From positions 1 through 62,846 of the forward strand of contig JAKADY010000012.1 of NCBI GenBank assembly GCA_021826065.1: a DNA stretch of 62,846 bases. Reading direction: 5' to 3'. The notes below the pieces were generated by a model, which saw only the letters and a list, made by a program, of their open reading frames with translations, was not told the DNA's origin and searched no databases. The stretch comes from Pseudomonadota bacterium. GTDB lineage: Bacteria; Pseudomonadota; Gammaproteobacteria; Burkholderiales; Thiobacillaceae. The position numbers and the translations under genes were made by a program. Positions 22,561-32,101 of the stretch are shown piece after piece; the stretch's first letter is position 1, and the number at the start of each line of letters is the position of its first letter.

Positions 22561-24486
22561 ATGCCGCTCAACACCCTGCTGCCCACCACCCTGCTGCGCG
22601 ATGCGGACGGTCGTCCGCTCGCCCAGCGCGTGAGCCTGCGCAACATCCTCATCCGTGCCAAGCTCTCCCTGGTCATCCTGAGCCATACCCTGACCCTGGT
22701 CGCGCTCCTCGCCTGGCAGTACGGCTCGGCGCGCAGCGACCTGGTGACGAGCCTGCGCGCCGAAGCGAACCTGATCGCGAGTCAGCTGGCCCCTGCGGTG
22801 AGCAGCGGCGACGCGACGGCGGCCGCCCGGGCCCTGCAGGCGTTCGACCACCTGCCGGCGGTGATCGCCGCGGCCGCCTACAGTACCGATGGTGCGCTGC
22901 TGACCCAATATGGGCGCGCCGCCGGGGCCGTCCCGCAGCCGCTGCCGCCCGGCCAGCCGCTGGCCTATGCCCTAGACAGCATCACCCTGCAGCAACCGCT
23001 GGCGGGCGGTAGCGGCCTACTGCTGGTCAAAACCAGCCTGCGCCCGGTCTATGACCGTGTCCTCTGGTTCGCCATGGCCGCCAGCCTGATCATGGCCGCC
23101 TCCTTCGCCCTTGCCTGGATGCTCTCGGCCGGGTTGCGCCGGCGTCTGTACCGGGTGGAACAGGGCCTGCGCCATCTGGCCAATTACGATGCCCTCACCG
23201 GACTGCCCAACCGCGTCTTGTTCCGCCGCCACCTGAAGCGTGCGCTGGCGAGCGCCGCCGGCGAGGGCGGCTCGGTGGCGGTGATGTTCGTCGACCTGGA
23301 CAACTTCAAGATTATCAACGACACCCTGGGGCACGAGGTCGGCGACCGCCTGCTGCGCGAGGTGGGCCGTCGGCTCGCCCGCCTGGCCGGACGCAACGCC
23401 CGGCTGGGCCGCCTGGGGGGCGACGAGTTCGGCATCGTGCTCGCCAACACCGACCGCGAGGCCGCCGCGCGGCTTGCCGAGCGTACCCTGCAGGCGCTCA
23501 CCCGCCCCCTGCAGCTGATGGACCAACAGGTGTACATCGGCGCCAGCATCGGCATCTCCCTCTATCCCGACGACGGGGCGGATGCCAGCACCCTGCTCAA
23601 ACATGCGGACGCGGCCATGTACCAGGCCAAGGAAAACGGCAAGAACAGCTTCCAGTTCTTCTCCGCCGATCTGCACTTCAAGGCGTTGCAGCACTTCACC
23701 TTCGAGATGAGCCTGCGTCGCGCCCTGGAGCGGGGTGAGCTGGCGCTCTATTACCAGCCCCAGGTCGAGGTGGAGACGCGCCGGATCGTCGGGGTGGAGG
23801 CCCTGCTGCGCTGGAAGTCGGCGGAGTTCGGCACCTTCTCCTCGGGCGACTTCATCGCCATCGCCGAGCAGTCGGGGCTGATCAACCAGCTCGGCGCCTG
23901 GGCCATCGAGACGGCCTGCCGCCAGGCCCGCGCCTGGGTAGACGCAGGCCTCGACGGGCTGACGGTCTCGGTCAACCTGTCGGTGCGCCAGCTGCACACC
24001 TGCGACATCGTCCACCTGGTGCGCCAGACCCTGGAGAAGACCGGGCTGGACCCCAGGCTGCTGGAACTGGAGATCACCGAGACGGTGCTCATGAAACACA
24101 ACGCCGAGGTGATGGACAAGCTCAAGGCCTTGACGGAGCTCGGCGTGCGGCTCGCCATCGACGATTTCGGCACCGGCTACTCATCGCTGGCCTATCTGCG
24201 CCGCCTGCCGGTGCACCGACTGAAGATCGACAAGAGCTTCGTGCGCGACAGCCATTTCACCCCGGACGACGCCGCCATCGCCGCCGCCATCATCGCCATG
24301 GCGCGCAAGCTGGGCATCGAGGTCACCGCCGAGGGGGTGGAGAACGAGGAGCAGCTCAACCTGCTCAAGCAGGCCGGCTGTCACCTGGTCCAGGGTTATT
24401 ACTTCGGCTCGCCCCTGCCGCCGGACGAACTGGAGACGCTGATCCGTCGGCTGCGGGCATCACCCGCACCGGCTACCGTGCAGTAG
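22561..24486 (+). CDS. Membrane GGDEF-EAL protein, intact motifs (cyclic-di-GMP metabolism)
   Basis: Product of 641 residues. Two N-terminal membrane helices flank a periplasmic region of about 110 residues. The GGDEF domain has the intact signature GGDEF preceded by RLGRL, without an obvious RxxD inhibitory site, and the EAL domain has VEALLRW, ITETVLM, DDFGTGYSSL and AEGVENEEQ, so both activities look possible. The start is uncertain: ATG at 22561 is used, ATG at 22537 (AGGAA upstream) would add eight residues. It converges on the next GGDEF-EAL gene with 5 bp between stops. Confidence 0.92.
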   Translation: MPLNTLLPTTLLRDADGRPLAQRVSLRNILIRAKLSLVILSHTLTLVALLAWQYGSARSDLVTSLRAEANLIASQLAPAVSSGDATAAARALQAFDHLPAVIAAAAYSTDGALLTQYGRAAGAVPQPLPPGQPLAYALDSITLQQPLAGGSGLLLVKTSLRPVYDRVLWFAMAASLIMAASFALAWMLSAGLRRRLYRVEQGLRHLANYDALTGLPNRVLFRRHLKRALASAAGEGGSVAVMFVDLDNFKIINDTLGHEVGDRLLREVGRRLARLAGRNARLGRLGGDEFGIVLANTDREAAARLAERTLQALTRPLQLMDQQVYIGASIGISLYPDDGADASTLLKHADAAMYQAKENGKNSFQFFSADLHFKALQHFTFEMSLRRALERGELALYYQPQVEVETRRIVGVEALLRWKSAEFGTFSSGDFIAIAEQSGLINQLGAWAIETACRQARAWVDAGLDGLTVSVNLSVRQLHTCDIVHLVRQTLEKTGLDPRLLELEITETVLMKHNAEVMDKLKALTELGVRLAIDDFGTGYSSLAYLRRLPVHRLKIDKSFVRDSHFTPDDAAIAAAIIAMARKLGIEVTAEGVENEEQLNLLKQAGCHLVQGYYFGSPLPPDELETLIRRLRASPAPATVQ

Positions 24487-24491
24487 CCCGC

Positions 24492-26834
24492 TCAGAGCCC
24501 CTTGAGCACCGCATCGAGCGGTCTGGACATGCCGACCAGCCGGCCTTGCACGTAGTCCACACCGATCTGGCTGAGCCGGGCGAGGATCGCCTCGTTCTCG
24601 ACGAATTCAGCGATGGTGCGCTTGCCCATGAGCTGGCCGATGTGGTTGATGGTCTCGACGAAGGCCTGGTTGACCGGATCGCGCTCCATGTCGCGCACGA
24701 AGGCCCCATCGATCTTGAGATAGTCGACCGGCAGGTTCTTCAGATAGACGAAGGAGGACATGCCGCTGCCGAAATCGTCCAGCGCGAAGCGGCAGCCCTG
24801 CGCCTGCAGGGCGCGCATGAAACGCACCCCGGTGGCCAACTGGGCGACAGCCGCCGTCTCGGTGACCTCGAAACACAGGCGGGCCGGGTCCAGGCTCGTC
24901 ATCGCCATCTGCTCACGGATGAAGTCGGCCAGCGTCTCGTCGAGCAGCGACGCGCCCGAGAGATTGATGAACAGGTGCATGGCCCGCCCCTCCGCGTTGG
25001 CCGTGGCCAGCATCTCCAGGGCGCGCCGGATCACCCAGCGGTCCACCGCCGGCATGAGCCCATTGCGCTCGGCGATGGGTATGAACAGCCCGGGCGAGAC
25101 CAGATGGCCCTGGGCGTTCACCATGCGCACCAGCACCTCGTAGTGCCGCTCGCCGTCCTGCGCCAGGGGCTGCACCGCCTGGGCGTAGAGGACGAAGCGG
25201 TCCTCGGCGAGGGCGGCGCGGATGTCAGCGACGATCTGCAGTTCGCGTTCATAACCGGCGGCGCGCGCATCCGCTGGGCTGTGCAGATGCACCCGGTCGC
25301 GTCCTGCCGCCTTGGCCACATGGCAGGCCGAGTGGGCCGCATGTATGAGCTCACCGGCAGAAAGGGCCTCGGGGTCGATGCGCGTCAGGCCGATCGAGGC
25401 AGTGACGGGATAGGTCGCGTCCTGCCAGATGAAGCGGAAGCGTCCGACGGTCTCGCGCAACTGCTCGGCGATCTCACGGGCCTTGGCGATGGGACAGTTC
25501 TCCAACAGGACCGCGAACTGGTCGCCGCCCAGACGGGCCAGGGTGTCGTTGCGGTGGATGTGGCTGCGCAATAGGTGGGCGACCTGCTTGAGCAGTTCGT
25601 CGCCGGCGAGATGGCCGCAGTTGTCGCTGATCGCCTTGAAGTGGTCGAGGTCGATGAGCAGCAGGGCATGCTCGCCCTGGTTGCGTCGGCCGTCTTCCAA
25701 AGCCATCGTCAGGCGCCGCTCGAATTCCTGCCGGGAGACCAGGCCGGTGAGCGCATCGTGCGCCAGCTGCCAGGCGAGCTGGCGTTGCATGCGCAGGCTA
25801 CCGGTCACGTCGCGCAGACACACCACGACGCCCTCGGGCCGCCCGGCGCCGACGTCCAGCGGGGACGCGGAGACCTCCACGCTGAATTCGCGTCCGGCGC
25901 GGTCGATGAGCAACATGGGGCCCGTCAGTGGCCGACCCGATCCGGCCTGGACGCTGCAGGCGTTCTGGCAGGTGATGGGGGTGCGGTCGGCCTCGTCGAT
26001 CAGGGTGACCACCGCGTCGAGCGGCAGCCCGCGCGCCTGCTCCGATGGCCAACCGGTCAGGCGCTCCGCCATGGGGTTCATCAGGGTGATGTTGCCCTCG
26101 GCATCGGTGCACACCACCCCCTCATTGACGGCGGCGAGCGCCGCCAGCAACCGTGACTGCTCGCCCCGTAGACCGGCCTCACGCACCTTGCGACCGGTGA
26201 TCTCGCGAAAGACGACCAGCAGGCGTTGCGGCTGACCGCCCATGTCCGACTGCAGCCTGCCATAAACCTGGTACCAGTGGGTCTGGCCATCCGCGGACAG
26301 CAGGCGGATCTCCGCCTCGAAGCGGGGGGACAGACCCTCCCGATGGCGTCGGATGGCCGCCTTGAGCGCCACGACATCGTCCTTGTGCACACGGTCGAGC
26401 CAGGACTCCAGGATGGGGCGGGCGGGTCGCGTAGGCAGGTCGAGCAGCTTGGCGAGGGCCGGCGGACAATAGAGGACCGTGTTGGCGGTGAGGTCCGCAT
26501 CCAACACCGAGTCCTCCGTGGCCCGCAGCAGCAGGTCGAGACGCGACTCGCTCTCATGCCGCGCCTGCTCCAGACGCGCACCCTGCCGGGCATACCGGCG
26601 CTGGGTTTCGATCCAGGTCCCGATGATGACCAGACCGCCCAGCCAGACCGCCAGCTGGGCGAGGTGTAGCCCCTGCGGACCGCCTGCATCGCCCAGGCTC
26701 TCCATGCGGCCCGCCTCGTCCAGGCCCGGCCCGCTCAGCACATAGGCCGCCAGCCAGAGCAGCGTCCAGGCCAGGGTCGCCAGACCCGCCGGCCACCACA
26801 GCGCCCGATCCTGCCGCAAGCCCGTTAACACCAC
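24492..26834 (-). CDS. Membrane PAS-PAS-GGDEF-EAL protein with variant GGDQF motif
   Basis: Product of 780 residues. Two N-terminal membrane helices, then PAS-like domains at about residues 95-215 and 225-350, then GGDEF (motif GGDQF) and EAL (EVL, YEVLVRM) domains. EAL catalytic regions such as FEVTETAAV and DDFGSGMSSF are present. The Gln in GGDQF replaces the Glu that many cyclases need, so it may work mainly as a phosphodiesterase or as a GTP-sensing regulator. Stop-to-stop spacing to the neighbour is 5 bp. The upstream region holds a GC-rich repeat. Confidence 0.9.
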   Translation of the reverse strand: MVLTGLRQDRALWWPAGLATLAWTLLWLAAYVLSGPGLDEAGRMESLGDAGGPQGLHLAQLAVWLGGLVIIGTWIETQRRYARQGARLEQARHESESRLDLLLRATEDSVLDADLTANTVLYCPPALAKLLDLPTRPARPILESWLDRVHKDDVVALKAAIRRHREGLSPRFEAEIRLLSADGQTHWYQVYGRLQSDMGGQPQRLLVVFREITGRKVREAGLRGEQSRLLAALAAVNEGVVCTDAEGNITLMNPMAERLTGWPSEQARGLPLDAVVTLIDEADRTPITCQNACSVQAGSGRPLTGPMLLIDRAGREFSVEVSASPLDVGAGRPEGVVVCLRDVTGSLRMQRQLAWQLAHDALTGLVSRQEFERRLTMALEDGRRNQGEHALLLIDLDHFKAISDNCGHLAGDELLKQVAHLLRSHIHRNDTLARLGGDQFAVLLENCPIAKAREIAEQLRETVGRFRFIWQDATYPVTASIGLTRIDPEALSAGELIHAAHSACHVAKAAGRDRVHLHSPADARAAGYERELQIVADIRAALAEDRFVLYAQAVQPLAQDGERHYEVLVRMVNAQGHLVSPGLFIPIAERNGLMPAVDRWVIRRALEMLATANAEGRAMHLFINLSGASLLDETLADFIREQMAMTSLDPARLCFEVTETAAVAQLATGVRFMRALQAQGCRFALDDFGSGMSSFVYLKNLPVDYLKIDGAFVRDMERDPVNQAFVETINHIGQLMGKRTIAEFVENEAILARLSQIGVDYVQGRLVGMSRPLDAVLKGL

Positions 26835-26847
26835 GTCAGTACGCGCC

Positions 26848-26910
26848 GGGCCGCCCCAAGCGGACTGACCGCCCCCCCGGGGGGCAGTGAGCGTAGCGAG
26901 CTGGGGGTCG
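26848..26910. repeat. Interspersed GC-rich repeat (GGGCCGCCCCAAG type)
   Basis: The segment begins GGGCCGCCCCAAG, has a G/C palindrome (GCCCCCC-C-GGGGGGC, 26871-26885) and ends AGCGAGCTGGGGGTCG. I know this pattern from intergenic regions of many betaproteobacteria; the family identity is from memory and not checked. The rest of the gap to 27016 holds a GGGTCC-agatgc-GGACCC hairpin (26945-26962) and no gene. Confidence 0.6.
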
Positions 26911-27016
26911 TTTCATCCCAGGCTTTGCCTACGGTTGGTGCCAACGGGTCCAGATGCGGACCCCTCACCCGCAGTGGGCGGCCCAGGTTTCACGGTGCAG
27001 CCGGTCGGCAGGGCTG

Positions 27017-27364
27017 TCAGGGGGTCTGCAACCATTCCAAGGCAATGCCAGGATCATCGAACACCCTGATATCGGCATCGACGAACAGGCGGTTGAGCCA
27101 GGCGATCCAGACCAGCCACTGGTCCGTGGTGACCACCGCGATCTTGCGGAAGTCGTAGCGATGTTCCCGCGAGAAGCGGATCTCCTCCCAGGCCACGTCC
27201 AGGGTGTAGCGGATCATGTCGCGCAGATCCAGCAGCAGATTGACGCCGCCCTGGAATTCCAAGGTGTAGAGGACGTGCTGCTCGAAGTCGCGGAAATCGG
27301 CCAGGGTGAATTCGCCCAGCACCGATACGCTGACCAGATTGCCCTGGGTCGAGATGCTGATCAT
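27017..27364 (-). CDS. SpoIIAA-like (STAS-related) protein
   Basis: Product of 115 residues. Two beta strands at the start (MISISTQGNLVSVSVLGEFT), a helix LADFRDFEQHVLYTL, LLLDLRDMIRYTLDVAWEE and a later RKIAVVTTDQWLVW follow the SpoIIAA-like fold of small proteins sometimes tied to stress or lipid binding. The ATG overlaps the DMT transporter stop (ATGA). Function unknown. Confidence 0.75.
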   Translation of the reverse strand: MISISTQGNLVSVSVLGEFTLADFRDFEQHVLYTLEFQGGVNLLLDLRDMIRYTLDVAWEEIRFSREHRYDFRKIAVVTTDQWLVWIAWLNRLFVDADIRVFDDPGIALEWLQTP

Positions 27365-28227
27365 GTCGTCTTCTCCATGCGCATGTTGAGGATGGCCGCC
27401 CAGATGCCGGCCACGACCGTTATGGTGATACCCGCCCAGGCCGTCGCCGGGATCGCCTCATTCCAGATTAATACATCCAACAGGCTGCCGAAGACCACCG
27501 TGCTAAAGGAGAAGGCCGCCACCACGGCGGTCTGCCCCTTGCGATAGGCCCGCGTCATGGCCAACTGCCCCAGCGTGGCGGTGAGCCCCAGCACGAGCAG
27601 CAGGTCGGCATGCGGCAGGACCTCCGGCTGCCAGCCGCGCAGGCTGGCAAACAGCGCCCCACCCAGGCTGGAGACCGCGGCGAACCAGAACACCGTACGC
27701 CACTCCGGTTCGTTCAACCGCCCCAGGGCACGCACATGCACGTAGGCCAGGCCGGCGAGAAAACCCGAGGTCAGACCGATCAGGCCGGCGACGAGGTCAC
27801 CCTCCGCCTCCCAGGGGCGCAACAGCAGGGCAACGCCGAGGAAACCCAGGCCGACCGCGGCGTATTGCGCCGGGCCGATGGGTTCCTTGAGCGTGAAGGG
27901 CATCAGCAAGGCCAGGAACAAGGGGGAGGTGTAGTTGAGCGTGACGGCCACCGACATCGGCAGCAGGGTCAGGCTGTGGAAGAAGGTGGCCAGGGCGGCG
28001 AAACCAACCAGGCCGCGGCGCAGGTGCAGTCCGAGATGTGGCCCGAAGACGCCGCGCATGCCCTTGAGCCCTCCATGCACGGCCAGGCCGCTTAGCACCA
28101 CTAGCAGACCGAAGGCCGAGCGGTAGAACACCAGCTCCTGGCTGGAGAACCACTGTGCGGCATACTTCACCCAGACCCCCATGAGGGCGAAGCTCATGCC
28201 GGCGACCAGCATCCAGGCGGAGGACAT
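27361..28227 (-). CDS. EamA/DMT-family inner-membrane transporter
   Basis: Product of 288 residues with about ten membrane helices arranged as two EamA repeats: FALMGVWVKYAAQWFSSQEL opens the first, and GLIGLTSGFLAGLAYVHVRAL opens the second. RxxF(Y)RS near the second helix (LVFYRSAFGLL) is typical. DMT proteins export amino acids or metabolites; the substrate cannot be told. There is no Shine-Dalgarno: the heptamer array starts 1 bp from the ATG at 28227. It lies between rmuC and the SpoIIAA-like gene. Confidence 0.9.
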   Translation of the reverse strand: MSSAWMLVAGMSFALMGVWVKYAAQWFSSQELVFYRSAFGLLVVLSGLAVHGGLKGMRGVFGPHLGLHLRRGLVGFAALATFFHSLTLLPMSVAVTLNYTSPLFLALLMPFTLKEPIGPAQYAAVGLGFLGVALLLRPWEAEGDLVAGLIGLTSGFLAGLAYVHVRALGRLNEPEWRTVFWFAAVSSLGGALFASLRGWQPEVLPHADLLLVLGLTATLGQLAMTRAYRKGQTAVVAAFSFSTVVFGSLLDVLIWNEAIPATAWAGITITVVAGIWAAILNMRMEKTT

Positions 28228-28228
28228 C

Positions 28229-28312
28229 GGGGTGAGGGGTGAGGGGTGAGGGGTGAGGGGTGAGGGGTAAGGGGTAAGGGGTAAGGGGTAAGGGGTAAGG
28301 GGTAATGGGTAA
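28229..28312. repeat. Heptamer array (GGGGTGA)5(GGGGTAA)6(TGGGTAA)1
   Basis: Twelve 7-nt units in a row, five GGGGTGA, then six GGGGTAA, then one TGGGTAA, filling nearly all of the 94 bp between rmuC and the transporter. The two variants lie in blocks, which suggests stepwise expansion. Eleven GGGG runs spaced by 3 nt on the plus strand can form G-quadruplexes. On the transcribed minus strand the leader is a C-rich (CCTCACC/CCTTACC) tract and no ribosome-binding site is left. Confidence 0.95.
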
Positions 28313-28321
28313 GGTTGAGGA

Positions 28322-29716
28322 TCAGCCCTCGGTCGTGTCCGTTTGTGTGAATTCGGGTGCTGCCAGGGACCGTGGGCTGTGTTCCACCGGGCCGGGACTG
28401 GCGATCTCGCGGCCGGTCGGCGCCGCCTGCAGGGCCTCGAAGCGGCGTGCGGTGACCAGCACACGGCTCTCCAGGGTGCCGGTGGCGCGATTGTAGGCCT
28501 CGACCGCCTGACCGAGGCTGCGCCCCACCGCAGACCAGTGCTCGGCCAGTTTCGCCAGGCGTTCGTAGAGCTGGGTGCCCAGTTCGCTGATGGCGCGTGC
28601 GTTCTCGGCCAGCGCGGCCTCGCGCCAGCCGTGATAGACGGCCTTGAGCAGGGCGATGAGGGTGGTGGGGGTGGCGAGGATCACCTTGTGCTCGCCAGCA
28701 TACTCGATGAGCTGCGGGTCCTGGGCGAGCGCGGCGCTGAAGAAGGCCTCGCCGGGCAGGAACAGGACCACGAATTCCGGCGCGGGCTGGAACTGCTCCC
28801 AGTAGGCCTTGGCGCCCAGCGCCTGCACATGCTCGCGGACGTGGCGCGCGTAACGGAGGAGGTGGTGCTGACGCTGCGCCTCGCCCTCGGCCTCCAGGGC
28901 GTCCAGATAGGCGGCCACCGGGGCCTTGGCATCGACAATCACGCTCTTGCCTGCCGGCAGGCGCACCAGCATGTCCGGCCGTGGCCTTCGGCCATCGGCC
29001 TCGCCGCTCGTCTGCTCGAAAAAATCGCAGTGCGCCTGCATGCCGGCCATCTCGACAACGCGCTTGAGCTGCATCTCACCCCAGCGGCCGCGCACCTCAG
29101 GCCGGCGCAGTGCCGCCACCAGGCGCCCCGTCTCGGTCCTGAGCCCTTCCTGCGCCGCCATCAGGGCGCGGATCTGCTCGGTCAGGCCGGCATAGGCGAC
29201 CGCCCGGGCCTGCTCCAGCGCCTGGGTCTGCTGTCCCAGCCGCTCCAGCGACTCGGCCAGCGGCTTGATCAGGGCCTCGACGGCCTGGCGCCGCGTCTCC
29301 AGCTCGCCGCGGGCTGCCTCCTGCTGGGCGGCCAGGCTCTGGCGTGCCAGATCCAGAAAGGCTTGATTGTTGTTGCGCAGCGCCTCCGCGGACAAGGCCT
29401 GGAAGGCCTCGGTGAGCTGGGCGCGCGCCGCCTCGATGAGGCGCAGCTTCTCCGCCGCGGCCTCGCGCTCGTGCGCCAGCCGTGTCTCCAGCGCCGCCAC
29501 CTGCGCCCTGAGTTCGGCCATCTCCTGCTGTCGCCGCTCCAGAACGGCAGTCTTTTCCGCCAGCGCGGCACGCGTCTCGGCCAGCGCCGCCTCGCCCTGC
29601 GCCACCTGTGTGGCGAGCACACCGCGTTGCGCCTCGCTGCGGGCGCGCTGCCAGAGGAAGAAAATCAGGCCCAGCGCCAGGCCGAGCAGAAAGGCGATGA
29701 CGGTGTCGACGGACAT
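28322..29716 (-). CDS. rmuC: DNA recombination protein RmuC
   Basis: Product of 464 residues. One membrane helix at the N-terminus (VDTVIAFLLGLALGLIFFL), a long coiled coil to about residue 190, then the RmuC nuclease-like core: RGRWGEMQLKRVVEMAGM, DMLVRLPAGKSVIVDAKAP, VVLFLPGEAFFSAAL and TPTTLIALLKAV. RmuC limits inverted-repeat-driven rearrangements, which is notable given the repeats in this window. The ATG at 29716 is chosen at the start of the membrane helix. It is divergent from xseA, with 50 bp between. Confidence 0.95.
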   Translation of the reverse strand: MSVDTVIAFLLGLALGLIFFLWQRARSEAQRGVLATQVAQGEAALAETRAALAEKTAVLERRQQEMAELRAQVAALETRLAHEREAAAEKLRLIEAARAQLTEAFQALSAEALRNNNQAFLDLARQSLAAQQEAARGELETRRQAVEALIKPLAESLERLGQQTQALEQARAVAYAGLTEQIRALMAAQEGLRTETGRLVAALRRPEVRGRWGEMQLKRVVEMAGMQAHCDFFEQTSGEADGRRPRPDMLVRLPAGKSVIVDAKAPVAAYLDALEAEGEAQRQHHLLRYARHVREHVQALGAKAYWEQFQPAPEFVVLFLPGEAFFSAALAQDPQLIEYAGEHKVILATPTTLIALLKAVYHGWREAALAENARAISELGTQLYERLAKLAEHWSAVGRSLGQAVEAYNRATGTLESRVLVTARRFEALQAAPTGREIASPGPVEHSPRSLAAPEFTQTDTTEG

Positions 29717-29766
29717 GCGCGCATGATACCGGGCACTTCGGCCTTGCGCCGGGCGATAATGCACCC

Positions 29767-31095
29767 ATGCAGCCGACACCAGCCGTCCTCAGCGTCTCCG
29801 AACTGAATCGCCTCACACGCCTTGCCCTCGAGCGTGAGTTCCCCTTGCTCTGGGTGGCGGGCGAGCTGTCGAACTTCACCCAGGCCGCCTCCGGCCACTG
29901 GTATTTCACCCTCAAGGACGAACAGGCCGCGGTGCGCTGTGCGATGTTTCGCAACCGCAACCAGTTCGTCGACTGGCGGCCGGCCAACGGCATGCACGTG
30001 GAGGTGCGGGCGCAACCGACCCTCTACGAGCCGCGCGGTGAGTTCCAGCTCGCCGTCGAGGTGATGCGCCGCGCGGGGCTTGGCGCCCTCTACGAGGCCT
30101 TCGCTCGGCTCAAAGAGAAGCTGGAACGCGAGGGCCTGTTCGACCCGGCGCGCAAGCGCCCCCTGCCCCCCTACCCGCGCACGATCGGCATCGTCACATC
30201 GCCCAAGGCGGCGGCCCTGCGCGACGTGCTCACCACGCTCTCACGGCGCTGGCCGGTGGCGCGTGTGATCCTCTATCCCACGCCGGTGCAGGGCGAGGGG
30301 GCGGGTGGCCGCATCGCCACCGCGCTGGCCACCGCCGGGGCCCGCGGTGAATGCGACGTGCTGCTGCTGGTGCGCGGCGGCGGCAGCCTCGAGGACCTCT
30401 GGGCCTTCAACGAGGAGGTCGTGGCGCGGGCGATCGCAGCCTGCCCCATCCCGGTGGTGAGCGGCGTGGGGCACGAGACCGACTTCACCATCGCCGACTT
30501 CGTCGCCGACCGGCGCGCCCCCACCCCCACCGGGGCCGCCCAGCTGGCCACGCCGGACGCGGCTGAGCTCACCCAACACCTTGCACACCTCAAACGCCGG
30601 CTCGGCATGGACCTGTACCGGCGGCTCACCACCCTGGCGCAGCGGCTCGATGGTCTCGCGCAGCGCCTGCGCCACCCCGCCGAACGCCTGGCGCAACAGC
30701 GGCGCCACCTGGCACAGCTGGCAAGGCGGCTCACACTGGCGCAATCCGCCCGCTTCACCGTGCTCCAGCAGACCCTGCGCCATCTGCAGACGCGGCTGCG
30801 CGCCTCCCTGCCACGGCCGGAGCGCCAGCGCCGGCAGCTCGACCTCCTGGCACAGCGCCTCGCCCGAGCCACCACCCTACTGCTCGAGCGGCGCCGTTCT
30901 CGCCTGGCCGCCCTGGCCGCCCATTTGCAACACCTCAGCCCGGAGGCGGTGCTCGCCCGCGGCTACAGCATCGTGCGGCGGGCAGACGGCCACATCGTGC
31001 GTGCGAGCCATGAACTCAGCATCGGCAGCGCCGTGGAGATCACCCTGGCGCAGGGACGCGCCGACGCCTCGATCACCCGGCTGAGCGACGGGTGA
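29767..31095 (+). CDS. xseA: Exodeoxyribonuclease VII large subunit
   Basis: Product of 442 residues. OB-fold N-terminus ([20 protein letters not shown]), then [37 protein letters not shown] and [20 protein letters not shown] with PTPTGAAQ, all hallmark XseA segments, and a long C-terminal coiled coil. The enzyme cuts single-stranded DNA from both ends with XseB, which is not here. Its last 23 bp overlap the end of miaA on the other strand. Confidence 0.96.
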   Translation: MQPTPAVLSVSELNRLTRLALEREFPLLWVAGELSNFTQAASGHWYFTLKDEQAAVRCAMFRNRNQFVDWRPANGMHVEVRAQPTLYEPRGEFQLAVEVMRRAGLGALYEAFARLKEKLEREGLFDPARKRPLPPYPRTIGIVTSPKAAALRDVLTTLSRRWPVARVILYPTPVQGEGAGGRIATALATAGARGECDVLLLVRGGGSLEDLWAFNEEVVARAIAACPIPVVSGVGHETDFTIADFVADRRAPTPTGAAQLATPDAAELTQHLAHLKRRLGMDLYRRLTTLAQRLDGLAQRLRHPAERLAQQRRHLAQLARRLTLAQSARFTVLQQTLRHLQTRLRASLPRPERQRRQLDLLAQRLARATTLLLERRRSRLAALAAHLQHLSPEAVLARGYSIVRRADGHIVRASHELSIGSAVEITLAQGRADASITRLSDG

Positions 31096-32035
31096 GCATG
31101 GCGCTCAGCCACTCGGCAACCCGCGCGCACAGATCGGGCTGCAGACAATCGAAGGGCTGGGTCCCCGGCCAGGCCCTGAGCCAGGTCAACTGCCGCTTGG
31201 CGAGCTGACGGGTGGCGGCGATGGCCTGCGCGCGGAAGGTGGTCGCGTCGGTGAGGCCCTCGATATGGTCCCAGGCCTGGCGATAGCCGACACAACGCAT
31301 GGCGGCATGTTCACGCCGCAGGGGATAGGTGGCGCGCAGCCGGCGCACCTCGTCGAGGAAACCGGCGGCGAGCATGGCATCGAAGCGATCGGCGATGCGT
31401 CGGTGGAGGACGGCGCGGTCCGACGGCACCAGGGCGATCTCCAGGAGCCGGAAGGGCAGTTCGGCCGCCGTGCGCGCGACCAGCTCTGACATCGGCCGGC
31501 CCGTGCTCAGACACACCTCCAGGGCCCGCTGGATGCGCTGGGCATCGGTCGGGGCGAGCCGGGCGGCGGTCGCCGGGTCGAGCCGGGCCAGCTCGGCATG
31601 CAGCCGTGGCCAGCCCTCGCGCCGGGCGCGCGCGTCGATCTCGGCGCGCAGCGCGGGGTCCGCCGCCGGCAGGGGGGCCAGCCCCTCCTTGAGCGCCTTG
31701 AAATAGAGCATGGTCCCGCCCGTCAGCATCGGCAGGCGACCGCGGGCGGTTATCTCGGCCATCAGCCGCAGGGCGTCGCTGCGGAAACGGGCGGCCGAAT
31801 AGGTCTCGGTCGGGTCGAGGATGTCGATCAGGTGATGCGGCACCCGCGCGCGCAGCTCAAGATCGGGCTTGGCGGTGCCGATATCCATCCCACGATAGAC
31901 CAGGGCCGAATCGACGCTGATGACCTCCACCGCAAAGCGCTCCGCCAGACAGGCGGCCAGCCCGGTCTTGCCGCTGGCGGTGGGGCCCATGATGGCGACC
32001 GCGGGCGGGCGCTTAGCATCAGTGGCCAGGCTCAT
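31073..32035 (-). CDS. miaA: tRNA dimethylallyltransferase MiaA
   Basis: Product of 320 residues. P-loop GPTASGKT, then [39 protein letters not shown] and [12 protein letters not shown] are diagnostic. MiaA prenylates A37 of tRNAs that read UNN codons. It overlaps the xseA end by 23 bp (convergent) and diverges from the GGDEF gene at 32102. No hfq or mutL lies next to it as in enterics. Confidence 0.96.
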   Translation of the reverse strand: MSLATDAKRPPAVAIMGPTASGKTGLAACLAERFAVEVISVDSALVYRGMDIGTAKPDLELRARVPHHLIDILDPTETYSAARFRSDALRLMAEITARGRLPMLTGGTMLYFKALKEGLAPLPAADPALRAEIDARARREGWPRLHAELARLDPATAARLAPTDAQRIQRALEVCLSTGRPMSELVARTAAELPFRLLEIALVPSDRAVLHRRIADRFDAMLAAGFLDEVRRLRATYPLRREHAAMRCVGYRQAWDHIEGLTDATTFRAQAIAATRQLAKRQLTWLRAWPGTQPFDCLQPDLCARVAEWLSAMLTRRSAG

Positions 32036-32101
32036 GTGAATTGCATCACTCCAGATTCAGTACTTTTGAACTATCATTCGGTCAGCAACCCAACCCGCTC
32101 C

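Noticed and set aside
28229-28312. CRISPR-like array
   Set aside because: Units are 7 nt with no spacers and no cas genes are near; it is a simple tandem repeat.
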